Below, one piece after another: positions 28,918 to 38,307 of a stretch of DNA of 64,000 nucleotides. A program made the translations under genes and the position numbers. The notes below the pieces were generated by a model. It had not been told where the DNA came from. It made no database searches and saw nothing but the letters and a program-made list of their open reading frames with translations. Source of the DNA: Mycobacterium ahvazicum (lineage in GTDB: Bacteria; Actinomycetota; Actinomycetes; Mycobacteriales; Mycobacteriaceae); contig NZ_FXEG02000002.1 in assembly GCF_900176255.2 (NCBI RefSeq), positions 1 through 64,000 on the forward strand, in the 5' to 3' direction. Numbering within the stretch: the first letter of the stretch is position 1; each line of letters opens with the position of its first letter.

Positions 28918-30285
28918 CTACTCTTCGACGCCGCGGTCGACGGCGATCGCCGACCGGTTCGCCGGTGTCGTGTGATGGATCCGTTGATACGTTTCGGTAT
29001 AGCGCATCGCGATCCGGGTACCGGCGAAGTCCGAGGGGATTACGTCGCCGGTGCGCTGACGCCAATCATTAAGGCGGACAGCCAAATCCGCGGCGATCGC
29101 ATCCATTTCCGGATCGCCATCGGCCAGTAGATTGGTGGTCTCGGTGGGATCGGTTCGCAGATCGTAGAGTTCGCGTTCCGGGCGCGCGGCTTTGACGAAC
29201 GGTGCGACCGCCATCCCGGACGGGCTTTCTTCGATATCCCACGGTAGGTCCAGCAGCGGACGCGGCGCGTAGTTCTCGATGTAGCTGTATTCCTTTGTGC
29301 GGATTGCCCGAATCGGATCGAACGAGTCGTGATAGGTCTTCATCGTGTAGACCTGATCGCGCACCGGGTCGGCCGGCGTTTCGGGTGCAAGCAGGGCATG
29401 GGCGTGCGAGACGCCCTCTACCTCGGCGGGCACGTCGAGACCCAGCAGCTCCAGCAACGTCGGAACCAGGTCGACGCCGCTGAACAGTTCTTCGTAGACC
29501 TGGGGTGTCGCGGCCCGGTCCGCCGAAGTGGGCGGGCGGATGAGCAGCGCGATGCCTGTTCCGGCGTCGTACAGCGTGGATTTCGCCCGGGGGAAGGCCG
29601 GCCCGTGATCGGTGAAGAACACCACCCAGGTGCTGGTGTCCAGACCCGTCTCGGCCAGGGTGTCCACGATCCGGCCGACCGCGGCGTCCGCCGTGCTGAT
29701 CGCGCCGTAGAAGTCGGCGAGATCGCCGCGCACCTCGGGTGTGTCGGGCAGGTAGTCCGGTGGATCGACGGCCGCGCTGTCGGCCGGCTCGTAGCGGTCC
29801 CGCGGGTAGGGGCGATGGGTCTCGAAGAATCCCGCCGTCAGCAGGAACGGCTGTCCAGCCCGCGCCGCGGCGTCGTTGCGCAGCCAATCCTGGACGCTGT
29901 CCACCACGTAGTCGCAATAGGAGTTCGACACGTCCACCTCGTCGAAACCCAGCCGCTTCGGGTACGAAGTCTCGTGCTGCATACCGAAAAGCGCTGAGTG
30001 CCAGCCCGATTCGGACAGGATCTGGGGAAGGGTCTGGACGCCGGCGCGGTATTCCCAGCCGTGATGGGCCAGGCCGACCAGGCCGTTGCTTTGCGGGTAG
30101 CGACCGGTGAACAACGAGCCGCGCGACGGTGTGCACAGCGGAGCGGTGGCATGGGCCCGGGTGAACAGGATGCTTTCACTGGCCAGCTGGTCCATGCGCG
30201 GGCTGCTGACGTCCGGGTGGCCGTAGGCGCCGAGATAGCGCCCGAGGTCGTGCCAGTGCACGATCAGTACGTTGTCGCCGGTCAC
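28918..30285 (-). CDS. Sulfatase (Rv0296c-like)
   Basis: A type I sulfatase of the alkaline-phosphatase superfamily, 455 residues, hydrolysing a sulfate ester. The formylglycine site is CTPSR in APLCTPSRGSLFTGRYPQ (residues about 50-68), with Cys converted by formylglycine-generating enzyme. A second metal-binding motif is VVFFTDHGPAFPR. There is no signal peptide, so it is probably cytosolic. The GTG start at 30285 has a strong AGGGAGGTGG site. In M. tuberculosis an Stf0 sulfotransferase gene (Rv0295c) sits beside it. Here that gene is missing, but a homologue is found at 62385. Confidence 0.9.
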   Translation of the reverse strand: MTGDNVLIVHWHDLGRYLGAYGHPDVSSPRMDQLASESILFTRAHATAPLCTPSRGSLFTGRYPQSNGLVGLAHHGWEYRAGVQTLPQILSESGWHSALFGMQHETSYPKRLGFDEVDVSNSYCDYVVDSVQDWLRNDAAARAGQPFLLTAGFFETHRPYPRDRYEPADSAAVDPPDYLPDTPEVRGDLADFYGAISTADAAVGRIVDTLAETGLDTSTWVVFFTDHGPAFPRAKSTLYDAGTGIALLIRPPTSADRAATPQVYEELFSGVDLVPTLLELLGLDVPAEVEGVSHAHALLAPETPADPVRDQVYTMKTYHDSFDPIRAIRTKEYSYIENYAPRPLLDLPWDIEESPSGMAVAPFVKAARPERELYDLRTDPTETTNLLADGDPEMDAIAADLAVRLNDWRQRTGDVIPSDFAGTRIAMRYTETYQRIHHTTPANRSAIAVDRGVEE

Positions 30286-30463
30286 TGCCACCTCCCTACC
30301 ATGCCTTGCCGACCGGCGACGATACCGCAGTCGCCTGCCAAGGATCTGAATGCGTCGCCGCATTCCCGTCCGCCGAACGTGCTCTGAGGGCGGGTTTTCC
30401 GCGGTATTCCATCAGTGAGTGCACGTTCGGCGCGTGGGTATGCCAAAGTCGCCGATCCCCGCG

Positions 30464-31210
30464 TCACACCGGCGGGGACGGCACCGTGCTGGCCGTTCCG
30501 GTGTCCGACGCCGGCCGGGTGTCCGGCGGCTGAGTCCATCGGTTTTCGGAGACGAACTCCGAGAGCGGTCGCGCATGCGTCCAGCCGTCGAGCTCCAGCG
30601 CCGGCCGGTCGGGGAAGTCGGGCACCGGGCCGACGCACAGGATGGCCACCGGCTCGGCATCGGCGGGCATGCCCAGCAGCTCGGCCAGGGGTTGCGGATC
30701 GAACAGCGAGACCCAGCCGACCCCGAGACCTTCGGCCCGGGCCGCCAGCCACAGGTTCTGAATCGCGCAGGACACCGACGCGAGATCCATCTGCGGCAGC
30801 GTGCGCCGGCCGAAGATGTGGACGTCGCGTTTGTCGGCCAGCGCCACCACCAGCAGTTCGGCGCATTCGAGAATGCCTTCGACCTTGAGCCGCAGGAACT
30901 CCGCGCCGCGCGGTCCCAGCGCTTCCGCGGTGCGCGGGCGTTCCTCGTCGACCAGGGCGTGGATGCCGCGGCGCACCGCGTCGTCGGTGATCCGGATGAA
31001 ACGCCACGGCTGCATCAACCCGACGCTGGGCGCGGCGTGCGCGGCCTGCAGCAAGCGGGCCAGCACTTCCTCGGGCACCACGGCGCCCGGCACGAACCGG
31101 CGCATGTCCCGTCGTTCGGCGATTACCCGGTAAACGACGCGACGATCTTGCGAGCTGAACGCGTGTTCGCTCACCGCGCCATCGGAGTATTCGCCGGCGG
31201 AGAATGGCAT
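30464..31210 (-). CDS. BluB-like nitroreductase-fold flavoprotein (Rv0306-like)
   Basis: A 248-residue FMN protein resembling BluB, which cleaves FMNH2 with oxygen to make 5,6-dimethylbenzimidazole, the lower ligand of vitamin B12. Typical BluB stretches are RRDMRRFVPGAVVPEEVLARLL, AAPSVGLMQPWRFI and GLGVGWVSLFDPQPLAELLGMP. The protein is slightly longer than Rv0306, with a low-complexity C-terminus (TRPASDTGTASTVPSPPV). The start is weakly supported, and a downstream GTG giving MSEHAFSSQD would also fit. I infer a cobalamin-related role from the family. Confidence 0.85.
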   Translation of the reverse strand: MPFSAGEYSDGAVSEHAFSSQDRRVVYRVIAERRDMRRFVPGAVVPEEVLARLLQAAHAAPSVGLMQPWRFIRITDDAVRRGIHALVDEERPRTAEALGPRGAEFLRLKVEGILECAELLVVALADKRDVHIFGRRTLPQMDLASVSCAIQNLWLAARAEGLGVGWVSLFDPQPLAELLGMPADAEPVAILCVGPVPDFPDRPALELDGWTHARPLSEFVSENRWTQPPDTRPASDTGTASTVPSPPV

Positions 31211-31259
31211 TAGCGTCAATGTATCGCGCAGTCCCACAACACCACCAAGGGAGCGTGCA

Positions 31260-31544
31260 GTGAAGTATTCCGACGTGCTCGAGCAGCTGCCCACCGACCG
31301 TCAGTCGGGGCGTGTCTACGGCGAACCCTTCGAGACCACCGACGGTGCCACCGTGATCACGGTCGAAAGGCCGGTCGGCGTCTTCGTCATTCGTCAGGGC
31401 CGGGCGACCTGGGTGCCCGCCGTCAACGCCAATCGCGTCGCGCTGATCGGAGTGCTCACCGGCCTGCTCGCCGCGGTCATCGGAAGCCTCGCGGTGCTCC
31501 GCCAGCCGCCGTGGCCGTTGATGACGATCACGGAGAATAGGTGA
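31260..31544 (+). CDS. Small membrane protein with GerW/YtfJ-like segment
   Basis: A 94-residue protein with an N-terminal soluble part, YGEPFETTDGATVITVERPVGVFVI, resembling the start of GerW/YtfJ (spore-protein-like) proteins that occur widely in actinobacteria outside sporulation. One membrane helix follows at about residues 58-80 (VALIGVLTGLLAAVIGSLAVL). The GTG start follows GGGAGCGTGCA. Its 3' end overlaps the convergent gene by 17 bases. Function unknown. Confidence 0.7.
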   Translation: MKYSDVLEQLPTDRQSGRVYGEPFETTDGATVITVERPVGVFVIRQGRATWVPAVNANRVALIGVLTGLLAAVIGSLAVLRQPPWPLMTITENR

Positions 31545-32010
31545 CGCCGACCGCGCGGACGATGCAGTCCGGCGCCATGTCGAACGTCAACGAACGCAGC
31601 GGCAGCCCGCTGAGCACATCCGCCGGGATCGCGGTCTTGTAGAGCAGCGACAGTTCGCCGCTGAACTTGTCGTCGACCCGCGCGACGTCGACGTGTACCT
31701 CCAAACCGTCCGACGAGATCTCGGCCCGGGCCGTGCCGGTCTGCGGTGCATCCCAGGGCACGTCGACGGTCGCACCGGCCAGCTTCGGCAGCATCGACAG
31801 CGTCGCGAGTACCCGTTGCCGGGTGAGTACCAGCGAGCCCGTGTAGTAGGCGACGCTGCGCGGCAACCGCACACCGGGGATGGTGCCGCTGAACCGCCTG
31901 GTCACCGGGACGTAGTCGGCGAGGTAGAGCACGCCTTCGGTTTCGACCTGAGCATGCAGGTCCTCGGGTAGCTTGCCGATACCGAGCAACCTGCGGACAA
32001 AGACCGCCAT
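31528..32010 (-). CDS. Conserved hypothetical protein (Rv0307c-like)
   Basis: A 160-residue cytosolic protein of the same length as Rv0307c. It has an all-beta pattern with GTIPGVRLPRSVAYYTGSLVLTRQRV and DVPWDAP. No catalytic motif, signal peptide or membrane helix is visible. I do not recognise a function. Convergent with the small GerW-like gene and divergent from the PAP2 gene. Confidence 0.82.
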   Translation of the reverse strand: MAVFVRRLLGIGKLPEDLHAQVETEGVLYLADYVPVTRRFSGTIPGVRLPRSVAYYTGSLVLTRQRVLATLSMLPKLAGATVDVPWDAPQTGTARAEISSDGLEVHVDVARVDDKFSGELSLLYKTAIPADVLSGLPLRSLTFDMAPDCIVRAVGVTYSP

Positions 32011-32138
32011 GACGCCAGTATGACGCGGAACCGGGTGGCGTCGCCGCCGCCGAGTGTGGCGCCTATGGACGAATTTCCAGATGCGGATGTGCATAACCCC
32101 CACACTCGCCGTGGCAGACGCCCTGGTATCGCTTAGGG

Positions 32139-32786
32139 ATGACCCGCTCGCGGCTCCCGATGGCTGTTTGCGCCGCTCTCGTGGCCGCCGCGGTCTACGC
32201 GCTGATGTGGGTGGGCTACCTGCAGAATTGGGGCTGGCTGCACCGGATCGATTGGTCGCTGTTGAACGCTTCGCACGACGCCGCCGTCAAGCATCCGGCG
32301 TGGCTGCGGTTCTGGGGAGTGGTGACGAATGTGCTGGGGCCGGTCCCGTTGCGGGTGCTCGACACGGTCGCGGCGGTGGCCGCGTTGGTACGGCGTGACG
32401 TGCGCGCGGCACTGGTGCTGGTGGCTTGTGGGCTGCTGAACGGATTGGTGACGCAGGCGGCCAAGAGCCTGGCGGATCGTCCGCGGCCGTCGACCATGCT
32501 GGTGCCCATTGCCCAGACGTCGTTTCCCTCGGGGCACGCGCTCGAGACGACGGCGTCCCTACTCGCCCTGCTGGCCTTCATCATGCCGATGATGAGCGCG
32601 ATGCTGGGTCGCATCGCGATGTCGCTGACCGCGATCATCCTTGTGTTGGTGGGCTTTTCGCGGGTCGCCTTGAACGTGCACTACCCGTCCGACGTATTCG
32701 CCGGCTGGGCACTGGGATACCTGTACGTCCTGGTGTGTCTGGCAGTGTTTCGTCCTAAGCCGCTGCCGCGGTGGGCTTTTCGTTGA
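32139..32786 (+). CDS. PAP2-family membrane phosphatase (Rv0308-like)
   Basis: A 215-residue integral membrane phosphatidic-acid-phosphatase-2 protein. The three catalytic motifs are visible: KSLADRPRP (KxxxxxxRP), SFPSGHALE (PSGH), and SRVALNVHYPSDVFAG (SRxxxxxHxxxD). Five to six hydrophobic helices surround them. It would dephosphorylate lipid phosphates such as phosphatidate or polyprenyl pyrophosphate, with the active site facing the periplasm. It is followed by the secreted Rv0309-like gene. Confidence 0.9.
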   Translation: MTRSRLPMAVCAALVAAAVYALMWVGYLQNWGWLHRIDWSLLNASHDAAVKHPAWLRFWGVVTNVLGPVPLRVLDTVAAVAALVRRDVRAALVLVACGLLNGLVTQAAKSLADRPRPSTMLVPIAQTSFPSGHALETTASLLALLAFIMPMMSAMLGRIAMSLTAIILVLVGFSRVALNVHYPSDVFAGWALGYLYVLVCLAVFRPKPLPRWAFR

Positions 32787-32860
32787 TCACGGCGCCGTGA
32801 CCCAACCGGGGCTAAAGCTTGACTTGACCTTGAGGTTGGCGTCGCCTGACGATGGAATGC

Positions 32861-33541
32861 ATGCGCCGATTGCTGACTTCGCTGTGTGCTGTGGCGTGCT
32901 GCGTGTGGGCATCGCTGCTACTCGCGCCGGCGGGAACCGCCGCCCCAACGGGCAACCCGCTGGCCGGCACGCCCTGGTTCGCGAATCAGGTTGGCAATGC
33001 CACACAAGTGGTTTCGGTCGTCAGCACTGGCGGCTCCAACGCGACCATCGACATCTACCAACGCACCGCCGCCGGCTGGCAGGCGCTGCGTACCGGCGTT
33101 CCGACGCACGTGGGTTCGGCGGGGATGGCGCCGCAGGCCAAGAGCGGGGTACCGGCCACCCCGACGGGCGTGTACAGCCTCGACGCCGCGTTCGGCACCG
33201 CCCCGAACCCCGGTACCGGGTTGCCCTACACCCAGGTCTCCGGACCCAACTACTGGTGGAGCGGCGACGACCACAGCCCCACGTTCAACTCGATGCAGAT
33301 GTGCCAGAAGGCGCAGTGCCCGTTCAACACCGCCGAAAGCGAGAACCTGCAGATTCCGCAGTACAAGCACGCGGTCGTGATGGGCGTCAACAAGAACAAA
33401 ACCCCCGGCGGCGGTGCGGCGTTCTTCTTCCACACCACCGACGGCCAACCCACCGAGGGCTGCGTCGCGGTCGACGATGCTCAGCTGGTGTCGATCATGA
33501 AATGGCTGCGGCCGGGCGCAGTCATCGCGATCACCAAGTAA
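32861..33541 (+). CDS. Exported L,D-transpeptidase-fold (YkuD-like) protein (Rv0309-like)
   Basis: A 226-residue secreted protein. The signal peptide spans residues 1-27 (MRRLLTSLCAVACCVWASLLL...GTAAP). The mature part has SGVPATPTGVYSLDAAFGTAPNPGTGLPY and ends with the catalytic-like FFFHTTDGQPTEGCVAVDD, a variant of the YkuD HxxxGxxxxxxGC motif with the nucleophilic Cys kept. It may cross-link or modify peptidoglycan. It is close to Rv0309 over the whole mature length. An ATG nine bases upstream is an alternative start. Confidence 0.86.
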   Translation: MRRLLTSLCAVACCVWASLLLAPAGTAAPTGNPLAGTPWFANQVGNATQVVSVVSTGGSNATIDIYQRTAAGWQALRTGVPTHVGSAGMAPQAKSGVPATPTGVYSLDAAFGTAPNPGTGLPYTQVSGPNYWWSGDDHSPTFNSMQMCQKAQCPFNTAESENLQIPQYKHAVVMGVNKNKTPGGGAAFFFHTTDGQPTEGCVAVDDAQLVSIMKWLRPGAVIAITK

Positions 33542-33544
33542 CGC

Positions 33545-34024
33545 TCAGTCGACGGTGGCGATGGCGCGACCGGGCTTGAGCGTGAAGTTCATGCCCTCCA
33601 ACGACATGGTGGCGTCGTAGGTCCGGTCGTAACCGGTGCCGCAGATCTTCCAGCCGGCATCGGTGCGCCGGTAGGTGTCGCGGTAGAAGGCGGCGCCGAT
33701 CAGCATGAAGTTCAGGTCGGCGACGATCACCCGGTCCTGCAGATACCAACTGCCCGTTGCGGTGTCGCCGTCGACGACGATGTCCGGATGCGTCACCCGG
33801 TGTTCTGTGATGACGTTCGCGGGCAGCGACGTCCGCATGTACTCGACCAAGTCGGCGCGGTTGGCGAAGTGCAACTCGTTGCCGATCGACGGCCCGTAGT
33901 CGGCCTTGATGTCTTCGGCCAGGGTGTCGTTGAAATCGTCCCAGTGCTTGGTGTCCAGCGCGCGCAGATACCGGTACTTGACTTGCTTGATGGCTTCGAT
34001 ATCGGCCAGATCGTCGAGGGTCAT
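33545..34024 (-). CDS. SnoaL-like (NTF2-fold) protein (Rv0310c-like)
   Basis: A 159-residue NTF2-fold protein. The family signature is the N-terminal LADIEAIKQVKYRYLRALDTKHWDDFNDTLAEDI, followed by RADLVEYMRT, VTHPDIVVDGDTATGSWYLQD and YRDTYRRTDAGWKICGTGYDRTY. Relatives include SnoaL polyketide cyclases, aromatic dioxygenase beta subunits and steroid isomerase-like proteins, so the reaction is open. It begins five bases after the upstream TetR stop and is surely co-transcribed with it. Confidence 0.88.
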   Translation of the reverse strand: MTLDDLADIEAIKQVKYRYLRALDTKHWDDFNDTLAEDIKADYGPSIGNELHFANRADLVEYMRTSLPANVITEHRVTHPDIVVDGDTATGSWYLQDRVIVADLNFMLIGAAFYRDTYRRTDAGWKICGTGYDRTYDATMSLEGMNFTLKPGRAIATVD

Positions 34025-34028
34025 CCCG

Positions 34029-34649
34029 TCATTGCAGCACACGGGTAACCATGTCGATCAGGGCCCGTCGTTCCAGGCTCCAATCGATGGCCGTTCCGGT
34101 GACCATCTGAGCCAGCACCACACCCCGCAGTGTGGCCCAAATGACCTCGGCCACACCCGCATTCGCCGGGTCGGTGGTGATCAGCCGGCCTAACTGGGCG
34201 ATCGCGGAGTTCATCTCGAGCAGGTGGCGGCGCGAGGAATCGCCCAGGCTGCCGCGGGTTGCCCGCAGGATCTCGAACGCCGCCATCGACGTCGGGCTGC
34301 TGTAGCAACTCCACGCGGTGTCGATGACGACTTCGATGCGTTGTTGTGGCGGCAGCTCGCTGACGTCGGCCGACGACAGGCTCTCGATCAGCCGGTCCAC
34401 CCCGTCGTCGACGACGGCCATCAACAGGCCGTTGCGGTCACCGAAGTGGTATTGGATCACGCCCCATGTGACGCCGGCGCGTTCGGCCACATGCTTGGCG
34501 GTGGCCGCGGCGAAGCCTTCCTCCTGGATGCAGCGGACCGTCTCGTCGATGATCTTCGCGCGGGTGTCATCGCCGCGTTTGCGCGGCGCACTGGTGCGCC
34601 GGGTCGGGCTGACCGGGCGCCCAGACGTCTGGCCTGCGGCAATGGACAT
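34029..34649 (-). CDS. TetR-family transcriptional regulator
   Basis: A 206-residue TetR regulator with the HTH at about residues 46-66 (ATAKHVAERAGVTWGVIQYHF, then GDRNGLLMAVV). A basic N-terminal arm (SPTRRTSAPRKRGDDTRAKI) may contact DNA. It forms a two-gene leftward unit with the SnoaL-like gene and is divergent, with only 38 bases, from the Rv0311-like gene, which it may control. I do not recall a TetR gene at this point in M. tuberculosis, so it may be an insertion or have been lost there. Confidence 0.9.
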   Translation of the reverse strand: MSIAAGQTSGRPVSPTRRTSAPRKRGDDTRAKIIDETVRCIQEEGFAAATAKHVAERAGVTWGVIQYHFGDRNGLLMAVVDDGVDRLIESLSSADVSELPPQQRIEVVIDTAWSCYSSPTSMAAFEILRATRGSLGDSSRRHLLEMNSAIAQLGRLITTDPANAGVAEVIWATLRGVVLAQMVTGTAIDWSLERRALIDMVTRVLQ

Positions 34650-34687
34650 TGTTGACTTTATAACATAGCCGAGTCTATTTTTGTGGC

Positions 34688-35917
34688 GTGAGCAGCCCCT
34701 CGCGATACGCGCAGTTGTCCCGTGCCGAGCTGGTCGTTCTGCTTCCCGAACTGTTACTGATCGGACAGCTGATCGACCGGTCCGGAATGGCTTGGTGCAT
34801 TTCCTCGTTCGGCCGCGAGGAGATGGTGCAGATCGCCATCGAGGAGTGGGCGGGCGCCAGCCCGATCTACACCCGGCGCATGCAGGAGGCATTGAATTAC
34901 GTGGGCAACGACGTGCCCACCATCTTCAAGGGCCTGCAGCTCGACATCGGCGCCCCACCGCAATTCATGGATTTTCGCTACACCGTGCACGACCGGTGGC
35001 ACGGCGAATTCCACCTCGACCACTGCGGCGCGCTGCTCGACGTGGAACCAATGGGTGAGCAGTACGTGTTCGGGATGTGCCACACCATCGAGGATCCGAC
35101 GTTCGACGCGACCGCCGTGGCGACCAACGCGAAGGCTCAGGTGCGTCCCATCCACCGCCCGCCCCGGACGCCGGCCGACCGGCACCCGCACTGCGCGTGG
35201 ACCGTCGTCATCGACGATTCCCATCCCGAGGTGCAGGGCATTCCCGCCCTGGACATCGTTCGTCAAACACGCGCCGCGACATGGAAACTCGATCCCATCG
35301 ATGCCTCGGACGAGGGGCAGGCGGATTACTCGGGTCCGCTGCTCTCCGATTTCGACTTCGCCGCCTTCTCGCATTCGGCATTGGTCCGGATGGCCGACGA
35401 GGTCTGCTTGCAGATGCATCTGCTGTTTCTGTCCTTCGCGATCGCGGTGCGGGCACGCGCCGCCGACGAGGCCGAAGCCGTTGCGGTCTGCACCAAGGGC
35501 CTGATCGGCATCGCGGGCCTAGCCGCGGAGCGCATTCACCGCGCGCTCAATCTTCCCGGCGGGATTGACGGCGTGCTGAAGGTCCTCGAATTGCACCCGC
35601 TGCTGAACCCGGTGGGCTACGTTACCGCAGAACTGGAATCGAACCGGCTGCACGTCTACGCGTCTGCGGCCCACGACGACGGTGCCTGGATCTCGCTGTG
35701 CTCACCGCAATCCGTGCAACCGCTGCAGGCGATCGCCACGGCGGTCGATCCGCGCCTCCGAGTGCGGGTTAGCGGAACCGACAATGACTGGACGGCCGAG
35801 CTAATCGAAACCGACACCGACGCTCAGGAGCTGCCAGAGGTTTCGGTGGTCAGGGTCAGTGGCGGAGCGACATTCCAGTTTGAGCCGAGGCGTTCGCTGC
35901 CGCTGACCGTGGTCTGA
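34688..35917 (+). CDS. Conserved hypothetical protein (Rv0311-like)
   Basis: A 409-residue protein identical in length to Rv0311. It has no signal peptide or clear membrane helix. Its middle third is rich in potential metal ligands in a conserved-looking block: HDRWHGEFHLDHCGALLD, then FGMCHTIEDPTFDATA and RPIHRPPR with a later PHCAW. This suggests a metal or haem centre, but I do not recognise the family's function. The C-terminus is beta-rich. Divergent from the TetR gene. The GTG start lies close to the promoter with little leader. Confidence 0.82.
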   Translation: MSSPSRYAQLSRAELVVLLPELLLIGQLIDRSGMAWCISSFGREEMVQIAIEEWAGASPIYTRRMQEALNYVGNDVPTIFKGLQLDIGAPPQFMDFRYTVHDRWHGEFHLDHCGALLDVEPMGEQYVFGMCHTIEDPTFDATAVATNAKAQVRPIHRPPRTPADRHPHCAWTVVIDDSHPEVQGIPALDIVRQTRAATWKLDPIDASDEGQADYSGPLLSDFDFAAFSHSALVRMADEVCLQMHLLFLSFAIAVRARAADEAEAVAVCTKGLIGIAGLAAERIHRALNLPGGIDGVLKVLELHPLLNPVGYVTAELESNRLHVYASAAHDDGAWISLCSPQSVQPLQAIATAVDPRLRVRVSGTDNDWTAELIETDTDAQELPEVSVVRVSGGATFQFEPRRSLPLTVV

Positions 35918-36071
35918 CGCGCAGTTCTTTGTCAAGGGGTTTTTAGTACCACTTCGGTGACACAACCGCATCGGGGCGATACCAATGGCATTGCAAGCCA
36001 TCGGCTTTGCGCGTGTCGGGGGCTATCGTTAACGCTGGCCACCGACCCCTATAGACGAAAGTATTCGCTCT

Positions 36072-37778
36072 ATGTACGACCCACTTGGGTTGTCGATCGG
36101 AACCACGAACCTGGTCGCAGCACGTGACGGAAACCAACCGGTTTCACGTCGAGCGGTACTAACGCTGTACCCGCACTGCGCACCGAAAGTTGGTCTACCC
36201 GAGGAGAACCCGCAGCTCACCGAGCCCGGCATGTTGATGAGCGGGTTCGTCGACCGTGTCGGCGACTCGGTGGCACTGGTGTCCGTCGATGGCTCCGCTC
36301 ACGACCCCGACCTCTTGATGGTCGAAGCACTCGACGCGATGGTGCTGGAGGCCGGTGCGGACGCCGGCTCCTCGGAGATCTCGATCGCCGTTCCGTCGCA
36401 CTGGAAACCGAGCACCGCACAGGCACTGCGCAACGCACTACGCACACATCTGGGCTTTGTCCGAAGCGGTATGGCACCGCGCCTGGTTTCGGACGCGATC
36501 GCATCGCTGACCGCGGCGAACGCCGAGCTGTGCCTTGCCGCAACCGGTGTCGTCGGATTACTCGACTTCGGCGGCTCGGGTACCTCAGCAACCCTGATCG
36601 ACCTCGCCGGCGATTTCAAACCGCTCAGCGCCACAATGCGTTACACCGACTTCTCCGGTGACGAGATCGACGCGGCCCTATTGCTCTGTGTGTTCGAGGA
36701 GCTGGGGCACGGCAGCGGTATCGACCCGGCCAGCACCGCCGCGGTCGGGCAACTGGCCCGGCTGCGGGAACAGTGCCGTACCGCCAAAGAGCAGCTATCC
36801 ACGGACCGCACAACGGAATTCGCGGCTGAGTTGGGTGGACGCCGGGCCACTATGAGGTTCACCCGCGACGAGCTGGGCGACCTGATCCAGGACCGGCTCA
36901 CCGGACTCATCTACGCGTTCGACGACATGTTGTGCCGACACCGCAAGGGCTGGAACGACCTTTCGGCGGTAATCACCGTTGGCGGCGGCGCCTGCATTCC
37001 GCTTGTCAACGAACGTCTTTCGGTGCACAGCCGTCGCCCGGTCATGTCGCCGGCGCAACCCGCATTCGCCGCCGCCGCCGGCGCGCTGCTGCTGGCCGCC
37101 CGTGGCGAGGAACTCGACCTACGCACCCGCACGTCGATCGGTCTGCTCACCGCGTCGTCGGGCAACGACATCATCGAACTGCCCGCCGGCGACCTGTTGG
37201 TGATCGACGAGGAAGCGCTCACCGACCGCGAGTTGGCTTGGTCGCAAACCGAATACCCCGGTGACATCCGGGTGCCCTACACGCCCGAGGCATTCGACGA
37301 AGACAGCAGCCCCGGCGGCTGGTCGATGCGGTTGAACGTGATCGAGCCGCCGCGGGAACGGGCGTGGCGCCGGGTCCGCCTGTCGCAGTTGGTCGTCGGG
37401 ATGTTCGCACTCGTGGCCATGACCGCGATCGGCGGTGTGGCATATACGTTGACCGGGATCGAAAATCACCAGGCACCGCCGGCGCCCTCCGTCGTCCCCG
37501 TGCCGCTGCCGCCGGCCAGTACGCCGCCACCGCCCACGACGACGTCGCCCCCGCCCACCTCGACGACGGTGCCGATGACCACCCAGTGGATCCACGTTCC
37601 GCTGCTGCCGGTGCCGATCCCGATCCAGGTGCCGGCCAATCAGGCGCCGGCGAACCCGGCTCCGCAGTACCCGGCTCAGCAATATCCCGGGGAATATCCG
37701 GGCGGTGGCTACGGGGGCGGCTATCCCCCCAGCGGGGGCGGGTACTCGCAGAACCCGTTCCTGGGCCCGGGCTACTAG
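36072..37778 (+). CDS. Hsp70-like ATPase-domain membrane protein with Pro-rich tail (Rv0312-like)
   Basis: A 568-residue protein with an actin/Hsp70-fold ATPase region at about residues 1-400. It starts YDPLGLSIGTTNLVAARDG (phosphate-1-like) and has GVVGLLDFGGSGTSATLID (phosphate-2-like) and VITVGGGACIPLVNERL (adenosine-like). A single membrane helix lies at about 437-460, followed by an extracytoplasmic tail very rich in Pro, Thr, then Gln/Tyr/Gly. No substrate-binding domain of DnaK is present, so it is not a true chaperone. It may be a membrane-tethered regulator of envelope processes. A TATAGA element at 36050-36055 could be the -10. Confidence 0.88.
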   Translation: MYDPLGLSIGTTNLVAARDGNQPVSRRAVLTLYPHCAPKVGLPEENPQLTEPGMLMSGFVDRVGDSVALVSVDGSAHDPDLLMVEALDAMVLEAGADAGSSEISIAVPSHWKPSTAQALRNALRTHLGFVRSGMAPRLVSDAIASLTAANAELCLAATGVVGLLDFGGSGTSATLIDLAGDFKPLSATMRYTDFSGDEIDAALLLCVFEELGHGSGIDPASTAAVGQLARLREQCRTAKEQLSTDRTTEFAAELGGRRATMRFTRDELGDLIQDRLTGLIYAFDDMLCRHRKGWNDLSAVITVGGGACIPLVNERLSVHSRRPVMSPAQPAFAAAAGALLLAARGEELDLRTRTSIGLLTASSGNDIIELPAGDLLVIDEEALTDRELAWSQTEYPGDIRVPYTPEAFDEDSSPGGWSMRLNVIEPPRERAWRRVRLSQLVVGMFALVAMTAIGGVAYTLTGIENHQAPPAPSVVPVPLPPASTPPPPTTTSPPPTSTTVPMTTQWIHVPLLPVPIPIQVPANQAPANPAPQYPAQQYPGEYPGGGYGGGYPPSGGGYSQNPFLGPGY

Positions 37779-37869
37779 CGGTGAGATTTGGCTGCGAGCA
37801 AACTCCGTGGCGCATCACCGCGCGCGGGCGCACACTGGGCAGTAACGCTACGAGCTGCGAGGAGGCCAC

Positions 37870-38253
37870 GTGGGCGAGCATGGACCATTCGGGTTTGATC
37901 CCGAGGAGTTCGATCGGGTGATCAGGGAAGGCAGCGAGGGACTGCGCGACGTGTTCGAGCGGATCGGCAGGTTTGCTGCTCCGGGCGCCCGCGGCGGCTT
38001 TTCGGCGTTCTTCGACGACCTGTCACGGCGGCCCCGATCCGGGCCGGAAACCGCGGGCGAGGCCGGCGACGGCGTCTGGGCGATCTACACCGTCGACGCC
38101 GCGGGCGGCGCGCACGTCGAACAGGTGTATGCCACTGAGCTCGACGCGCTGCGGGCCAACAAGAACAACGTCGACCCCAAGCGCAAGGTGCGTTTTCTGC
38201 CGTACGGCATCGCGGTCGGCGTCCTCGACGACGACGCGGAAGAGCAAACGTAA
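37870..38253 (+). CDS. Conserved hypothetical protein (Rv0313-like)
   Basis: A 127-residue soluble protein, one residue shorter than Rv0313. The first half is acidic/helical (FDPEEFDRVIREGSEGLRDVFERIG). The second half is a compact beta domain (VWAIYTVDAAGGAHVEQVYATELDALRANK). There are no catalytic motifs or membrane segments. It follows the Hsp70-like gene by 91 bases, an order kept in M. tuberculosis, so a functional link is likely but undefined. GTG start after GAGGAGGCCAC. Confidence 0.82.
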   Translation: MGEHGPFGFDPEEFDRVIREGSEGLRDVFERIGRFAAPGARGGFSAFFDDLSRRPRSGPETAGEAGDGVWAIYTVDAAGGAHVEQVYATELDALRANKNNVDPKRKVRFLPYGIAVGVLDDDAEEQT

Positions 38254-38307
38254 GTTGCCGCTTTCCGGGCGTTTCCACTAACCGGGATTCCGCCTAGGGT
38301 TTCAGTC

